This document shows, in pieces, positions 23,501-34,060 of a stretch of 64,000 bases of DNA. The stretch spans positions 40,483,393 to 40,547,392 of the forward strand of contig NC_023756.2 in the NCBI RefSeq assembly GCF_000499845.2, given 5' to 3'. The notes below the pieces were generated by a model, which made no database searches, had not been told where the DNA came from, and worked only from the letters and a program-made list of their open reading frames with translations. Origin of the DNA: Phaseolus vulgaris (taxonomy: Eukaryota > Streptophyta > Magnoliopsida > Fabales > Fabaceae). The stretch's first letter is position 1. The number at the start of each line of letters is the position of its first letter. The position numbers were made by a program, and so were the translations under genes.

Positions 23501-24537
23501 ACAGTTAAAGGGGTGTAACTGTTAAACCTGGGGATTCGGCCTCCCCTATTCCGGTCGGACCTCAGAGTGGTTCGGACGGTTCGTTCGGTTTCGACTTCTC
23601 TTTCTTTACTTTGGGTTTGGTCTTTAAGGGCTCCGAATCCGACAGCTTTGAACCGTTGATGGTAATCAATGTGTTCTTCGATTTGCATGAATTTGGTTGC
23701 TCGAGTTCGAAGGTCCTCCATGTCTTGAGGTGGTTTCTTGATGAGACTTTCAGTGAAACGGCTCGGTCGGATGGCCGAGACCAAATGGTGCAATGCAACC
23801 TCTTGTTTGAGCCCTCGGATGTTCATGCATGCTTTGTTGAACCTATCTAGAAAGGTTCTAAGAGATTCACCTTTTTCTTGTTGTACCGCTAGGAGAGACA
23901 TGGAGGACATGTGATGCGGTCGGCTAGTGGCATATTGAGTGGAGAATTTTGCGGCTAGGGTGTCAAAATCGTTAATGGAGTTTGGAGGCAGCTCTGTGAA
24001 CCAGGTAAGAGGTTCTCCCTGGAGCGACGTGGGAAATACTTTACACCACACATTGTTATCTGTGGTATACAAAGTCATTTGCGTCTTGTAGACATTTAAG
24101 TGTTCGTCCGGGTCGGTCGAGCCGTCATAGAGTTTAATGACGAGGCCTCTCCATTTGTCAGGAAGTGGAGTGGTGATAATTTCGTCTGTAAAAGGATGAC
24201 CCCTTTTCCTTGACTTTCTTTCGACTGTTTCAGCTCTGGAAGCAGGATTGGTATTGGCAGGTGTAGGTATGCGAGAGGCGGTTCGGTCGGCCATATGGGA
24301 TTGGCCTTCTCGTTCGGGATTATCGACCTGTTGTTGGAGTCGTGCATTCTGCTCTCTTAATAAGGCGATTTCTTCTTCTTGGCGGCGTCTATCTTCTTCC
24401 TGGAGGCGTCTATCTTCTTCATGTTGACGATGGTCTTCCATCCCCTTTTGTCGCAGTTCCTCCATTTGAGCTTGGAGGATTTGAATCATAGTCATCTGTT
24501 CTGCCATAGCGTCGTTGTTGTTTCTTGTCGCAACCAT
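20515..24537 (-). CDS. Tat element: Gag, protease, reverse transcriptase and RNase H
   Basis: This 1340-residue frame starts at an ATG 48 bases inside the primer-binding site. Residues 9-75 form a charged coiled coil rich in Arg, Glu and Gln. A retrotransposon Gag domain follows at about 115-300. Two identical 139-residue blocks (about 309-448 and 448-587), each with a Cx2Hx4Hx4C knuckle (CQYHQNFGHTTEGC) and an Arg/Ser-rich tail, result from a 417-bp tandem duplication. The protease motif is VDQGSS near 710. Reverse transcriptase runs from about 960 to 1150 with YVDD near 1111, then an RNase H of the gypsy type. The frame ends at TGA directly before the second RNase H. No frameshift separates gag from pol. 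Confidence 0.95.
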   Translation of the reverse strand: MVATRNNNDAMAEQMTMIQILQAQMEELRQKGMEDHRQHEEDRRLQEEDRRRQEEEIALLREQNARLQQQVDNPEREGQSHMADRTASRIPTPANTNPASRAETVERKSRKRGHPFTDEIITTPLPDKWRGLVIKLYDGSTDPDEHLNVYKTQMTLYTTDNNVWCKVFPTSLQGEPLTWFTELPPNSINDFDTLAAKFSTQYATSRPHHMSSMSLLAVQQEKGESLRTFLDRFNKACMNIRGLKQEVALHHLVSAIRPSRFTESLIKKPPQDMEDLRTRATKFMQIEEHIDYHQRFKAVGFGALKDQTQSKEREVETERTVRTTLRSDRNRGGRIPRFNSYTPLTVPRGRALDEALQTDLIPTLKQYQTPPNADTAKRCQYHQNFGHTTEGCQALKDKIEELIQAGHLRQFVKRTRSSRSPPRNTDRPSRGVDRSYRNDYKRHTDRSQSKEREVETERTVRTTLRSDRNRGGRIPRFNSYTPLTVPRGRALDEALQTDLIPTLKQYQTPPNADTAKRCQYHQNFGHTTEGCQALKDKIEELIQAGHLRQFVKRTRSSRSPPRNTDRPSRGVDRSYRNDYKRHTDRSQTSRKRSESPVRRTRPRSTSPDRNARPRQRVREVINMIAGPVNLDEPNHETNYIAGGFAGGGCSNSARKKHLRDIQSAHATTRRPPHIPPITFTDEDFTAIDPAQDDPMVITVEIDKFAIAKTLVDQGSSVDILYWDIFKKMRIPEAHIQPYNEQIVGFSGERVDTKGYIDLYTTFGEEDGLHKTINVRYLLVNAQTSYNILLGRPSINRLKAIVSTPHLAMKFPSANNDIATIHVDQKTARECYVASLKSEPTQRLYTTNTDDRVPQKRGRSPTRRSGRHMSRRQMIALVDLDPRMDDPRMEAGEDLHPFPLRDDRHTTHIGTSLKPDDRMAIGTTLVKNSDLFAWTAADMPGVDPQVITHRLSLYREAKPIAQKKRHIGEERRQAAREEADKLLQAGFIRKAHYTTWLANVVMVKKANGKWRMCVDYTDLNKACPKDSYPLPTIDRLVDGAAGHHILSFLDAYSGYNQIQMHPADRKKTAFMTDSGNFYYEVMPFGLKNAGATYQRLMDHVFHDMIGRNVEVYVDDIVVKSDSCKQHIADLKEVFQALRRHQMRLNPDKCAFGVEGGKFLGFMLTHRGIEANPEKCKAISEMRSPNSIQEIQRLIGRLTALSRFVPKLAERTRPIVRLLKKAFRFEWSTECEEIFLDLKTFLSTPPVIQKPDAREPIIVYLAVSHEAVSSVLVQEINFEERPVYFVSRALHGVEIRYQTIEKVAMALIITARRMRMYFQNHRIIVRTNYPIVKILTKPDLAG
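22778..23611 (-). repeat. Tandem duplication of 417 bp in the Tat gag region
   Basis: Units 22778-23194 and 23195-23611 appear identical by eye and are joined at a short TGG match. The unit is exactly 139 codons, so the frame is kept and the nucleic-acid-binding knuckle is doubled. Identity implies a very recent event. Confidence 0.93.
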
Positions 24538-24568
24538 TATAGCTTCAAAAATTGAAGATTTGCCTCGG

Positions 24569-24585
24569 CCCCACGGTGGGCGCCA
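24569..24585 (-). other. Primer-binding site of the Tat element
   Basis: On the minus strand TGGCGCCCACCGTGGGG lies two bases inside the 5' LTR. Position and the leading TGG fit a tRNA 3' end. The tRNA species is not assigned. Confidence 0.8.
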
Positions 24586-24587
24586 AT

Positions 24588-25112
24588 TGTACCTGAGTGG
24601 AGAGATGGGGCCCAGGCACGGTCGGTTGACGTGGTGTAATTGCTGACGTGTTGATCTTCTTCTCCTCTGGTCGATTGTCCTTTCTTGCTGTCTCCTTTGG
24701 TCGGTCGTCCCTTCGTGCTATCAACTTCGGTCGGGCGGGGGAGGGTACCTGCGAAGGCACTCCGACGCTCAAGTAAGTATGAGATTCTAAGCGCAGTTTC
24801 GTAAGTGAATGAAAACGTACCTTTCTCTGGCTTGAGCACAGTATTTATAGGATTGCCTAATGGGCTTTCTATCCCTTGGGCTCAGGGTGGTTATGGATAT
24901 GTTTTGTCAGTCGTGCTTCGGAATACCCGGGGAACATATCTTCTCTAAACGCATATTCCTTATTCTTCGGAGGTATATCTTAACCACCTTAGCTTGTCAC
25001 ATAAATGCCCTTACATTTAGTGTGTATACGGCCGGTCGGCCACGTGCGTTCGTTTCCATTTAGTGTATAAGGCCGGTCGGCCACGTGCGTTCGTCCGGTG
25101 CCTACCAGTACA
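24588..25112 (-). repeat. 5' LTR of the Tat element
   Basis: 525 bp, nearly identical to 16785-17309. I see three differences, all C-to-T or G-to-A in this copy (within 24900-24980). A minus-strand TATA box is at 24842-24849 (TATTTATA on the plus strand), so transcription should start near 24810 and run towards lower coordinates. Confidence 0.95.
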
Positions 25113-25117
25113 GTTTC
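25113..25117 (+). repeat. Target-site duplication (right) of the Tat element
   Basis: GTTTC, identical to 16780-16784. Confidence 0.95.
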
Positions 25118-27959
25118 AATAACATCGTATTCATTACTTTTATAATATCTTCAATGCACAATATATCCCCAACATTTTTATCTAAAAAATATAGCAAAAT
25201 GATAATAAGATAAAAATCTTTGTTTAGAACAAAATGACTTCAAAATGCAAGATGCTTTTTTATTTTAAGTTTTATTTGAGTAAATTTTTCAAAAAGTACC
25301 TAGAAGAAGAAAAATTAAAACATAAAAAATTAATCTTCTCATAATTATACCCTTTAACGTCTATAAAAATTCTATTGTTTATTTTTTAAAATAAAATATT
25401 TACGTTAATTCAACTTATGAAAAAATATTTATTTTATTTTCTCATGAGTATTTATTGAAATCTCACCCTTGTTAATTTCTCTGTAGTTATGAAAGTAATA
25501 GACAACTAACCTTAATTAAATTTCCAACAATAAGGCTATCATAATTATGACTAAATATATATTATAAAAGAAGAAAATTGAAATAGAAAAGTGGTATACA
25601 TAACTTTTTCCAATCCCACAATTATTGATAATTTATGGATATTTTCTAATTGATGTTGATTTCCATTAATTTATTGTTCTTTCACCAATTTGTTTTCAAA
25701 CTTTTTAGGGGGAGACAAATACACACACATAGGGTTAATATGGGTGTAAAAGTTAGTGAAATTACATATTCACTAATTTTATAAAATTTAAATTTAATTA
25801 ATCTAATATAGTTAAACTTGATCTTTTTAATTAAATTATATATACAAAATTTTATACAAATCTAAAATTATTTAAAGTTTTATTATATTTCTTAAATTCA
25901 ATATATAGTATAATGTTTAAAAATATGTAAATATTAATGTTTCATTATATATATATCTATAAAATTCAAAATGATTTGAGCTTGATATACATAATTATGA
26001 AATAGATTTTGTTGTATATATGTATATAAGGTAGCATGTTGGTGAAGTGTTGAGTTGTTAATGGTTTGAATGAGAAGGATCCATGAAAATGAAAGGCAAT
26101 TATTGAAGGGTGATGTGAGTAAAAGGGATTGATAAGTTTTGAGAATAAAGTAAAAAGATGTGGAAAAGTAATATAGGGTAATATTTTTATCTATTATTGT
26201 GTTGTCTTTTGCTAAAAGGTTTACACCACCTTTGAAATGTGGCAACTATCCCAAACTCTTTTTTTATTCTTTCTTTTTTCTTTTTTCCATGGACGAAGGA
26301 TATCATCTCACGCCATCAAAATGTCTCATTTTCAAATTTCCAACCTTTCTTTTCCCATGCTTGTAGGGACAAGGTAACAACTTCACCTCATAAAGGATCC
26401 ACATTTTTTCCCTTTTTAGGGTTCTATTTGATTCTTCTCATTAACACTTACAATGAACTTTGATAAGCTTTTTAAGAAATAGTTTTTGTTGGACCAATAG
26501 TAGGTAACAAGTTAATTATATCATCTTCATGATTCTTCTCCATAACCTCCACAACCAACCTTTTTTAATTTGGTTGTTAACTATGTTTCATTGTTTGAGT
26601 ATTCTATTGAGATGAGTTGCTCCAAATAAATCATGTCACTTAATATCAGTTGTCTAAATTAAAAAAAAATGATTAATTAACTTATAACAACACGTCTTCG
26701 AACTAACGATAAAATAAAGAAAAAAAATCAATTAGTTCGAACAATAATAATATTTTATAAAAAAAATTAAATTTAAAATTTGAATATTTTTAATTGTGTT
26801 TTTATTTTAAAATGTTATTTATTAAGTGTTTAAAATAATTTTTATTATTTTTGTCTAAGTAATCCACCGATTAAATTTATGATCAACGAAATAGCATAGT
26901 CATTACTTCTGTCTTTATATCATTCACTTATTAATCAATTTACTTATATTTCTTTTCAATCTCGTCCAACTTTGTTATTTGGAGTTGATGAATGAGTTAA
27001 AGGAGAGTGGAGAAGAAAGAAATTAGTTGATATGTAAAATTGGAAGTAATGATAATATCATCATTTCATTCATTAACAACAAAATCAAACAACATGCTAA
27101 TTATTTTTTTTAATATTTAATAAACTACTTTTTTTAATAAGTCAAGTAAAAATAATCAAATTTATAAAATACTTAAAACTTAATTAGACCTACTTTTTAT
27201 ATGTAATGTTTATAGATTCATAAGATTGAAACTAAAATATTAAATTATATTTAAGTAATTTTTAAAAAAACATTTAATTCTCAATTTTTTCAAAACGTAA
27301 TTAGTATATATAAGATTTTTAAAAATAGTTAAAACAATCTTTCAATTATAGTTCTGAAATCATTGTTAATACATGTTTCGGTAAAAAGGGAGAGTCAAGA
27401 ACGATTTAGAACTGCCACTGTATACATTTCAAATAAAAGCCAACTTTCAACTATAGTTTTGACCACAATTGTTAGCTTCAACTAGGTGAGTGTCTATGAT
27501 ATTGTAGTTGTTTTATCACTCAATAAATTATATCCAAAGAAAACACCAAAAACAAAAGAACATTAGTTAGGATGTATTACTTTGTGTAAGGTTAATATAA
27601 TAAATGTAAAAAAAGTGATTTTTCTTTACCATTATTATATTTGTTTAAAGTATGCAAGAAAACTTTTTGTATAAGGAATAAAATCGTATAACAATGTAAT
27701 CGTGCAACAATATAATTAGTAGTTGTTAATGACATTTGCATTCAAAAATAATTATTGTCATATATTGAAATAATGAATTATAACTTATTTAATAAAAATA
27801 GATTTACTTATGAACATATAACACAAAATAAATTTAGTTTTCGCATTAACCAAATGGTTAATAATGTATATTTATATGTCTACTTTCTTATTGTTTCATC
27901 TGATGAATAAGTTGAGGGTCAAAACATTCATATATGTCATGTTACCTACCCCCTTACTC
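25118..27959. other. AT-rich intergenic DNA, no gene seen
   Basis: About 2.8 kb of AT-rich DNA. Open frames such as those at 25934-26245 (-) and 26239-26463 (+) are low-complexity and overlap; neither has a recognisable domain. I see no RNA gene. Confidence 0.6.
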
Positions 27960-27964
27960 CTCAC

Positions 27965-28243
27965 GGTTGGTTATTAATTTAGATTTTATTATTATTAATT
28001 CTGATTTTATTACCCTTAAACTATTTTACCGTTGTTATTGCATTAAGGGTCAGTTTACAGGGCTGTTAATATTCCTATTTTATAGCTTTCAGTAATTGTA
28101 ATTTTATTATATATATATATATATTATTGAAGTAAATCAAAAATAAAAGAATCAGTTTAGTAGTTTTGCAATCTCGTGCAATTACCTTCAATCAGTCTCT
28201 ACAACCTTTTGCCTTCTCTTGTTTCCTTCAATTAGTTCCTACA
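27965..28243 (+). repeat. 5' LTR of copia copy A
   Basis: Matches 31196-31475. The first base is G where the other LTRs of the family have T (TGTTGGTTATTAAT...). It ends in CTACA two bases before the primer site and contains a TA microsatellite. Confidence 0.93.
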
Positions 28244-28245
28244 AC

Positions 28246-28259
28246 TGGTATCAAAAGCC
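28246..28259 (+). other. Primer-binding site of copia copy A
   Basis: TGGTATCAAAAGCC lies two bases after the LTR. It departs by one base from TGGTATCAGAGC, the initiator-tRNA-Met complement used by most plant copia elements. Confidence 0.85.
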
Positions 28260-28270
28260 AATCCGATATC

Positions 28271-29240
28271 ATGAACTCTACCCAATTATCAGTCCTTATT
28301 CTTGATGGAAAAAATTACAATCGGTGGTGTGTGTAGATGAAAATTTTGTTTGATTATCATGAGTTATGGGATGTCGTTGAGAGTGGAGTGTCTGCATTAG
28401 CTGATAATGCAACTGAGGCGCATTGTGACCAGAAGAAGCAGGACAAGAAGGCTTTGTATCTCTCATCCATCAAGGGATGAATGACGAGACGTTTGAGTAG
28501 ATAGAAAGAGCAACAACTACAAATGAGGCTTGGACCATTTTATAAACCAATTATAAAGGTCTTCAAGAGGGTGCGTCTTCAAACCCTAAGACGCCAATAT
28601 GAATTGTTGCAGATGAAAACCACATAGACTATTGATGTCTATATAAATAAAGTTCTTGCCTTGACAAATCAGATGAAGACCAATGGTGAAACACACTCAG
28701 AGCAGGCAAAGGTGGAGAAGATTTTGAGATCTTTAACTCCCAAATTTGAACATGTTGTTGCCGCAATTGAAGAGGCCAATGACATTTCAATAATGATAGT
28801 AAGGTTATTGTCCGGTTCCCTACGAGCGCATGAGCAGCGGATGAATGACAATAAGATTGAAAAACCAATTGAACAGGCTTTACAAGCACAAGTCTCAATT
28901 GGTAGCTCCTATCATAAACACGGTAGTTCACGAGGCAGAGGATGGGGACATGGTGGTAGCTATTCCAGCAAAGGTCGTGGTGGCCAGAATCATGGAGGCG
29001 TTGAGCAAAACAACACTAGTTCCAATCACATTTCAAGTTCAAATAACTCTTGGCACGGAGAACATGGTCGCGGAGGACGAGGAGACCTTTATAATAAATC
29101 AAATGTGGAGTGTTATAACTGCCATAAACGCGACCATTATGCAAATGAGTGCAGATCAAAAGGTGATAATCATGCTGCCAATTGTGCTTAAGAAGACAGT
29201 AATCACGTATAAGATGAAGAAGATCATGCAGTACTAATGG
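28271..29240 (+). pseudogene. Broken copia gag, copy A
   Basis: The frame opens with ATG at 28271 (MNSTQLSVLILDGKNYNRW), the usual copia Gag N-terminus, and meets an in-frame TAG at about 28334 where copy B has a glutamine codon. Further frameshifts follow. A second open part (28661-29191) carries Gag helical sequence, a Gly/Arg/Ser-rich linker and a Cx2Cx4Hx4C zinc knuckle (CYNCHKRDHYANEC near 29110-29150). It is not expected to give full-length Gag. Confidence 0.88.
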
Positions 29241-31194
29241 CAACCACATCAAATGAAACACTAAACAATCAGACTTGGTATTTGGATACAAGTTGCACAA
29301 TTCCTATGTGTGGTCAGAAAGAGATGTTTGTAGATTTGGATGACTCATTTCGCACAAAAGTAAAATTCGGTGGTGACAGGTTCATTCCGGTGACTGGAAA
29401 AGGGCGAATTCTTATCAAATTGAAAAATGGTGATCACAGGTACATCTATGATGTTTTCTATGTACCTGATATGAAAAGTAATTTGTTGAGTATGAGACAG
29501 TTGGCCGAAAAGGGTTACATGATGCACATAGTTGAAAATAAATTCTCAATTTTTGATAAAAAAAAGTAGTTTGATTCTTAAAACCTTTTTATCAAAAAAT
29601 CGCATGTTTCCAGTAGATATTCATATGGGTGATTTCAAGTGCTTGAATGCAATAGTGAATAATGAATCATGGTTATGACATTTACGCTTTGGGCACTTAA
29701 ATTTTCAGAGTTTGGAAAATCTCTCCAAACGAAAATTAGTGAATGGTTTACCCCATATTCATCACCCTGATCAATTGTGTGAGGCTTGCATTTTCAGAAA
29801 GAATCACATGATACAATTTGTTAAGGAGCATTGGAATGCAAAATTTCCTTTGGAGCCTATTCATACAGATGTTTATGGCTCGATGAACATATCATCAATT
29901 GGAGGTAATAAGTATTTTTTAACCTTTATTGATGATTTTTCAAGGAAAACCTGGATTTATCTATTGAAAAACAAGGATGAGGTATTCCACTGCTTTAAAA
30001 TATTTAAAACATTTGTTGAAAGACAGAGTGACAAGCTAATTAAGATGGTGCGTAGTGATGGAGAGGGTGAGTACAAATCTAATGAGTTTAAGAGGCATTG
30101 TGAAGAACTTGGGTTGCAGCATAACATAACATGTCCCTGCACACCTCAACACAATGGAGTTGCTGAGAGAAAGAATAGAACAATCATGGACATGGCGAGA
30201 AGCATGCTTAAAGCAAAAGGTATGCCAAATTATTTTTGGACTGAGGCCGTAACATGTGCGGTATATTTGATAAATAGATCACCCACTCGTCTAACACAAC
30301 TCCGATTAAGGCATGAAGCGGATTCAAACCCAATGTGCAACACTTGAAGGTATTTGGGTCAATTACTTATGCTCAAGTCCCCAAGGTAGCAAGATCGAAG
30401 TTGGATGATAAGGCAGTGAAAACCATTTTCATTGGATATAAGCATGAGGGATACAAACTTTTCAATCTAATGAAAAATAAGGTGATTGTGACTCGTGATG
30501 TTACATTTGCCGAAGATGAGGAATGGCAATGGAATGCAGCAGCTGAAATGGATTCAAAAAAATGATATATTTACGTTTTGAACGATGATGTGGAAGATGG
30601 AGTCACTTTTGAACCACCTGCAGTTCAACCTGAAGCACCTGTAGTTCAACCTGAAGTTGTAATTCAACCTGAAGTTGCAGCTCCAATTGCAACTATGATG
30701 AAGCGACTAAGAAGGCAACAACGACAACCTGTACACCTTCAAGATTGTGAAGTAAATCTTGATGATGAAGTTGATGACAATGGAGATTTGGTTCACTTTG
30801 TTTTTCTTGTAGATTCAGAACACATGAGACTTGCAGATGCCATTTAACACCCCAAATGGCAAAAGGCTATGAATGAAGAATTGATGGCGATTGAGAAAAA
30901 CAATATCATGACTCAAATTGGTTTTAATCTAGATGTTCCAATTAAGATTTATGTTGACAATGTCTCTGCAATTAATCTTGCAAAGAATCCGATTTTCATC
31001 AAAGAAGTAAACACATTGATATTCAATATCACTTCCTGCGAGACCAAGTTGGGAAGAACATGATCAAATTGGAATACTGCAGATCAGAAGATTAGATTGC
31101 AGATATTTTCACTAAGCCATTGAAGATCGATGTTTTCATCAAGTTAAGAGATATATTGGGCATGAAGGTTATTCTAAATCATAATTAAGGGAGG
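29237..31194 (+). pseudogene. Broken copia pol, copy A: protease, integrase, RNase H tail; no RT
   Basis: Order of remnants: protease, whose active-site segment reads DTS instead of DTG (WYLDTSCT near 29280); a break near 29569; Gag-pre-integrase and HHCC region (HLRFGHLNFQSLENL, then C..C near 29790); integrase core with D (HTDVYGS), D (VRSDGEGEY) and E (NGVAERKNR); an integrase C-terminal part (LKVFGSITYA) in another frame; then the start of the pol linker ending in AIEKNN near 30900. Directly after it comes a short bridge (IMTQIGFNL) and the RNase H tail (PIKIYVDNVSAINLAKNP). The whole RT domain, about 1.5 kb in intact relatives, is missing. Confidence 0.88.
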
Positions 31195-31195
31195 A

Positions 31196-31475
31196 TGTTG
31201 GTTATTAATTCAGATTTTATTATTATTAATTCTGATTTTATTACCCTTAAACTATTTTACCGTTATTATTGCATTAATAGTCAGTTTACAAGACTCTTAA
31301 TATTCCTATTTTATAGCTTCCAGTGATTGTACTTTTATTATATATATATATATATATTATTGAAGTAAATCAAAATGAAAGAATCAGTTCAAAAGTTTTG
31401 CAATCTCGTGCAATTACCTTCAATCAGTCTCTACAACCTTTTGCCTTCTCTTGTTTCCTTCAATTAGTTCCTACA
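31196..31475 (+). repeat. 3' LTR of copia copy A
   Basis: Begins TGTTGGTTATTAATTC and ends CTACA, followed by the duplication CTCAC. Confidence 0.93.
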
Positions 31476-31699
31476 CTCACTAACACATAATCTAAACATA
31501 TAACTATATTAGTAATTTAAAACATAATCATTTATTTAAAGCATATATATATATATATATATACACACACATTTAATGAATTTTGTTTTACATCATCCAT
31601 AATTGCACGATAAATATGTTTAACTTCTACTTGTCTACTTCAGTCTCTAACACATCAAACATCTGTATATATAATTATGTAACGAAATAGCTTAGACAA

Positions 31700-32115
31700 C
31701 ATTCAGTGCAGAGTGTCTACCACACAAGTAGAGAATGATAATAGAGAAATATACAAATATAGCAGGTAGAAAGAAAATAGTAATAAGAAAAACAAAAGAG
31801 AATCATACATAGAAAACTAACGTGGTTCAATTAAAGTATTAACAAACTTCAATCTATGTCCACAAGAGAATTCACTATAATATGAGATTACAACTCAATT
31901 TCTATCACAACAAACTCTTGCCCAAGTACAACACAAACATTAGCTTCCACTGATGATACAAAAGTCTTATTTATATAACAATAACACATGTGAAACACGC
32001 CTAGACTAACGAGGAAGACAAGTGGACATTATTTCTCATTACTGAGTTGGAAAGCCACTTAAAACGATTTCACGAAAGGTCCATGGCTCAATAGACACTA
32101 ATACATTAAACCATT
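31700..32115 (-). repeat. Possible decayed LTR fragment
   Basis: The phrase AACTAACGTGGTTCAATTAA, followed by ..CTATGTCCACAAGAG.., resembles sequence common in plant copia LTRs read in reverse. A minus-strand TATA-like TATTTATATA sits near 31968. I found no partner LTR or target duplication, so this is tentative. Confidence 0.3.
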
Positions 32116-32664
32116 TACCACATATGATAAGTTACATATATACTCTTGGACGATTTAGGAACTTTTAGATAAGATTTTATTGTCAATATTAACATATTCA
32201 ATTTTTAAAACATCAAACATGTGTATATATAAAATAATGTCATTATTTCTACCAAAAATATTGTCTCATGACACATTCTTTAAATGTTTACTTGTGGTCA
32301 TATCAACTTTTCCCAATTGTGATAACGAGATGATTGGTAAATTATTGTTTATTTTTTATATGAAATTTCAGTTCATGTTAGTACTACACATAAACATTTT
32401 GAAATTAGTAAAATATAAAATATACAACTTTTGTCAATCATTTTTTTCTTTTCAAAATAACATTTATATGTTTCATCTTTCATAAATTTCAACACTAATT
32501 AATGGTGTAGATAAAATACTAAATAATGTAATTATTTTTACAATTGTCATCGAAAGAAAATACTTTCAACAAAAAAGAATTCATGAAATCGTTGTCAAAA
32601 AATTAGTTTTAGATGCAAAAAATGTTACATAACAAGTCTCATTTAATGGTTTATATTACAACAT

Positions 32665-34060
32665 GTTTTGTAACACCCCAAAAAATACATCTAACTATTA
32701 CAATACAAATTCTACCGATTTTTATACAGACTTGGATTTTTTCAAAATATTTCTATTACAAGATCATGACTTATAGAAATACAAATATTAACAATATAAG
32801 GTTCAAAACTACATCCTAAAGCCCTTCAGACCCTTCAACACCTATATGATCATCTGCTTGTGTACGTAGTACAATCATCGCAGTTCAAAACACAACAAGG
32901 AAAGCAAGGGTAAGCAATTAAAAAGAAATTCTATAACATATTTAATTCATGCAAAAAGAACCAATCAAACTAATCATTTATAAACATTTCTTTAAATGTT
33001 GTCATATAAAATTTCAATACCAATTCCATCATTCATATAGACCACACATGGATCTATTTTCAATCACAAGTATTGGATTTCATTTCAATCCCACTGACTA
33101 CTCGTGAATCCATCGTCTTCCGGAAGACTCATTAAGTATGCCCCTACCAGAGACTAACACCTGATCCAAAGATTACCAACGAATCCAAGAGAAATGATTA
33201 AGGTAAGTTCAAACATCCAATAACAAATGTCTATAGTGGGACCCAATGTGTATGAACTCCTTATCAGCTTCTCACCACCTGATATCTTAGTCTATATGAC
33301 TTAGATCATCAGTAAAGCTAAAGGATATCTGTTAAACATAGGCTTTTCATACTTAATGCCATCAAACAACAACTCATACATTATCCCAAATGTATGACAT
33401 CAATTTCATACAATTTTCATCATTTATATACATATCATTCAATCACATAACATTTAAAAATAAATATTCATAACATTCAAGAACTTTTCCAACATCAAAA
33501 ACAATATTTAACTTTAAAACTATCAAAATATAATATTTATACATGTTCACACAACATAAAATCAAACAATTTTATCAACTAACACCCTGCAAGAGAAATT
33601 GAAACTTGAGACCACATCTCATCCACATTCAGATCTTCTAACCTAGGGTACTATTGAAAGTTAAAGTTAGCTTCCTTTACCTGAAATTCTAATGAAAAAT
33701 GTACCTCAAACAGGGGAACCACTCCAAGATTTAGGAACCCAGAGTAAGTTATCTAAATATTACCAAATTTTAGTATGAGCTTAATCAAGGTGAGAAAAAC
33801 ATTTTTCTCAGCTGATCCCACTAAGGTTAATAACTAAATCATAGAGAAAAACAAAGAATAAAGGATATCTAGAGTAAAAATGAATTTTCTCTGTTTAAAA
33901 ATATGATCGGGTAGAAATGTACCCAGACTCCTTAGCTACATCATGGCGTGATCAAATTTTGGAATAGATGAGGTATGAGAGAGAAATTGAAAAGAGAAGG
34001 AAGAGAGAGAAGGGAGAGATAAAGGATGAAAGGGGTTGTGACTCATTTTTTTTCTCTTTG
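32665..34060. repeat. Possible decayed non-coding transposon sequence
   Basis: This 1.4-kb stretch starts near TGTAACACCCCAAAAAATAC, a phrase seen at ends of some legume LTRs. It has more balanced base composition than its flanks, no open frame, and a GA-rich end (33970-34030). Class and limits are uncertain. Confidence 0.25.

Larger units (their letters stand above)
16785..25112 (-). mobile_element. Full-length Tat-lineage Ty3/gypsy LTR retrotransposon, 8.33 kb
   Basis: The element lies on the minus strand and is structurally complete. It has two 525-bp LTRs (16785-17309 and 24588-25112), a matching 5-bp target duplication GTTTC, a primer-binding site two bases inside the 5' LTR (24569-24585), a polypurine tract next to the 3' LTR (about 17310-17325), and a gag-pro-RT-RNase H-integrase coding region in one frame. 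The second, archaeal-type RNase H before integrase and the absence of a chromodomain mark the Tat lineage. The LTRs differ at only three sites by my reading (about 0.6%), all transitions, so insertion was recent. Lesions or changes: one in-frame TGA at 20515-20517 and an in-frame 417-bp duplication in gag. The 3' untranslated region carries a tandem-repeat array. Confidence 0.96.
27965..31475 (+). mobile_element. Copia-type retrotransposon copy A, lacking reverse transcriptase
   Basis: This 3.5-kb element has LTRs of 279-280 bp (27965-28243 and 31196-31475), a perfect 5-bp target duplication CTCAC (27960-27964 and 31476-31480), an initiator-tRNA-Met type primer site (TGGTATCAAAAGC at 28246) and a polypurine tract AAGGGAGGA before the 3' LTR. 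The inside holds gag, protease, integrase and the far C-terminus of RNase H, in that order, but no reverse transcriptase domain. The LTRs differ at roughly 6% of sites, so insertion is old. Coding parts have several stops and frameshifts. Copy B at 50107-53451 has the same structure. Confidence 0.93.

Noticed and set aside
24537..24839. A 100-residue minus-strand open frame in the Tat leader whose TAA overlaps the gag ATG (TAATG)
   Set aside because: It has no ATG, begins with GTG next to the TATA box and so lies mostly upstream of the expected transcript start. Its partner in the 3' LTR (16728-17036) shows it is only open LTR sequence.
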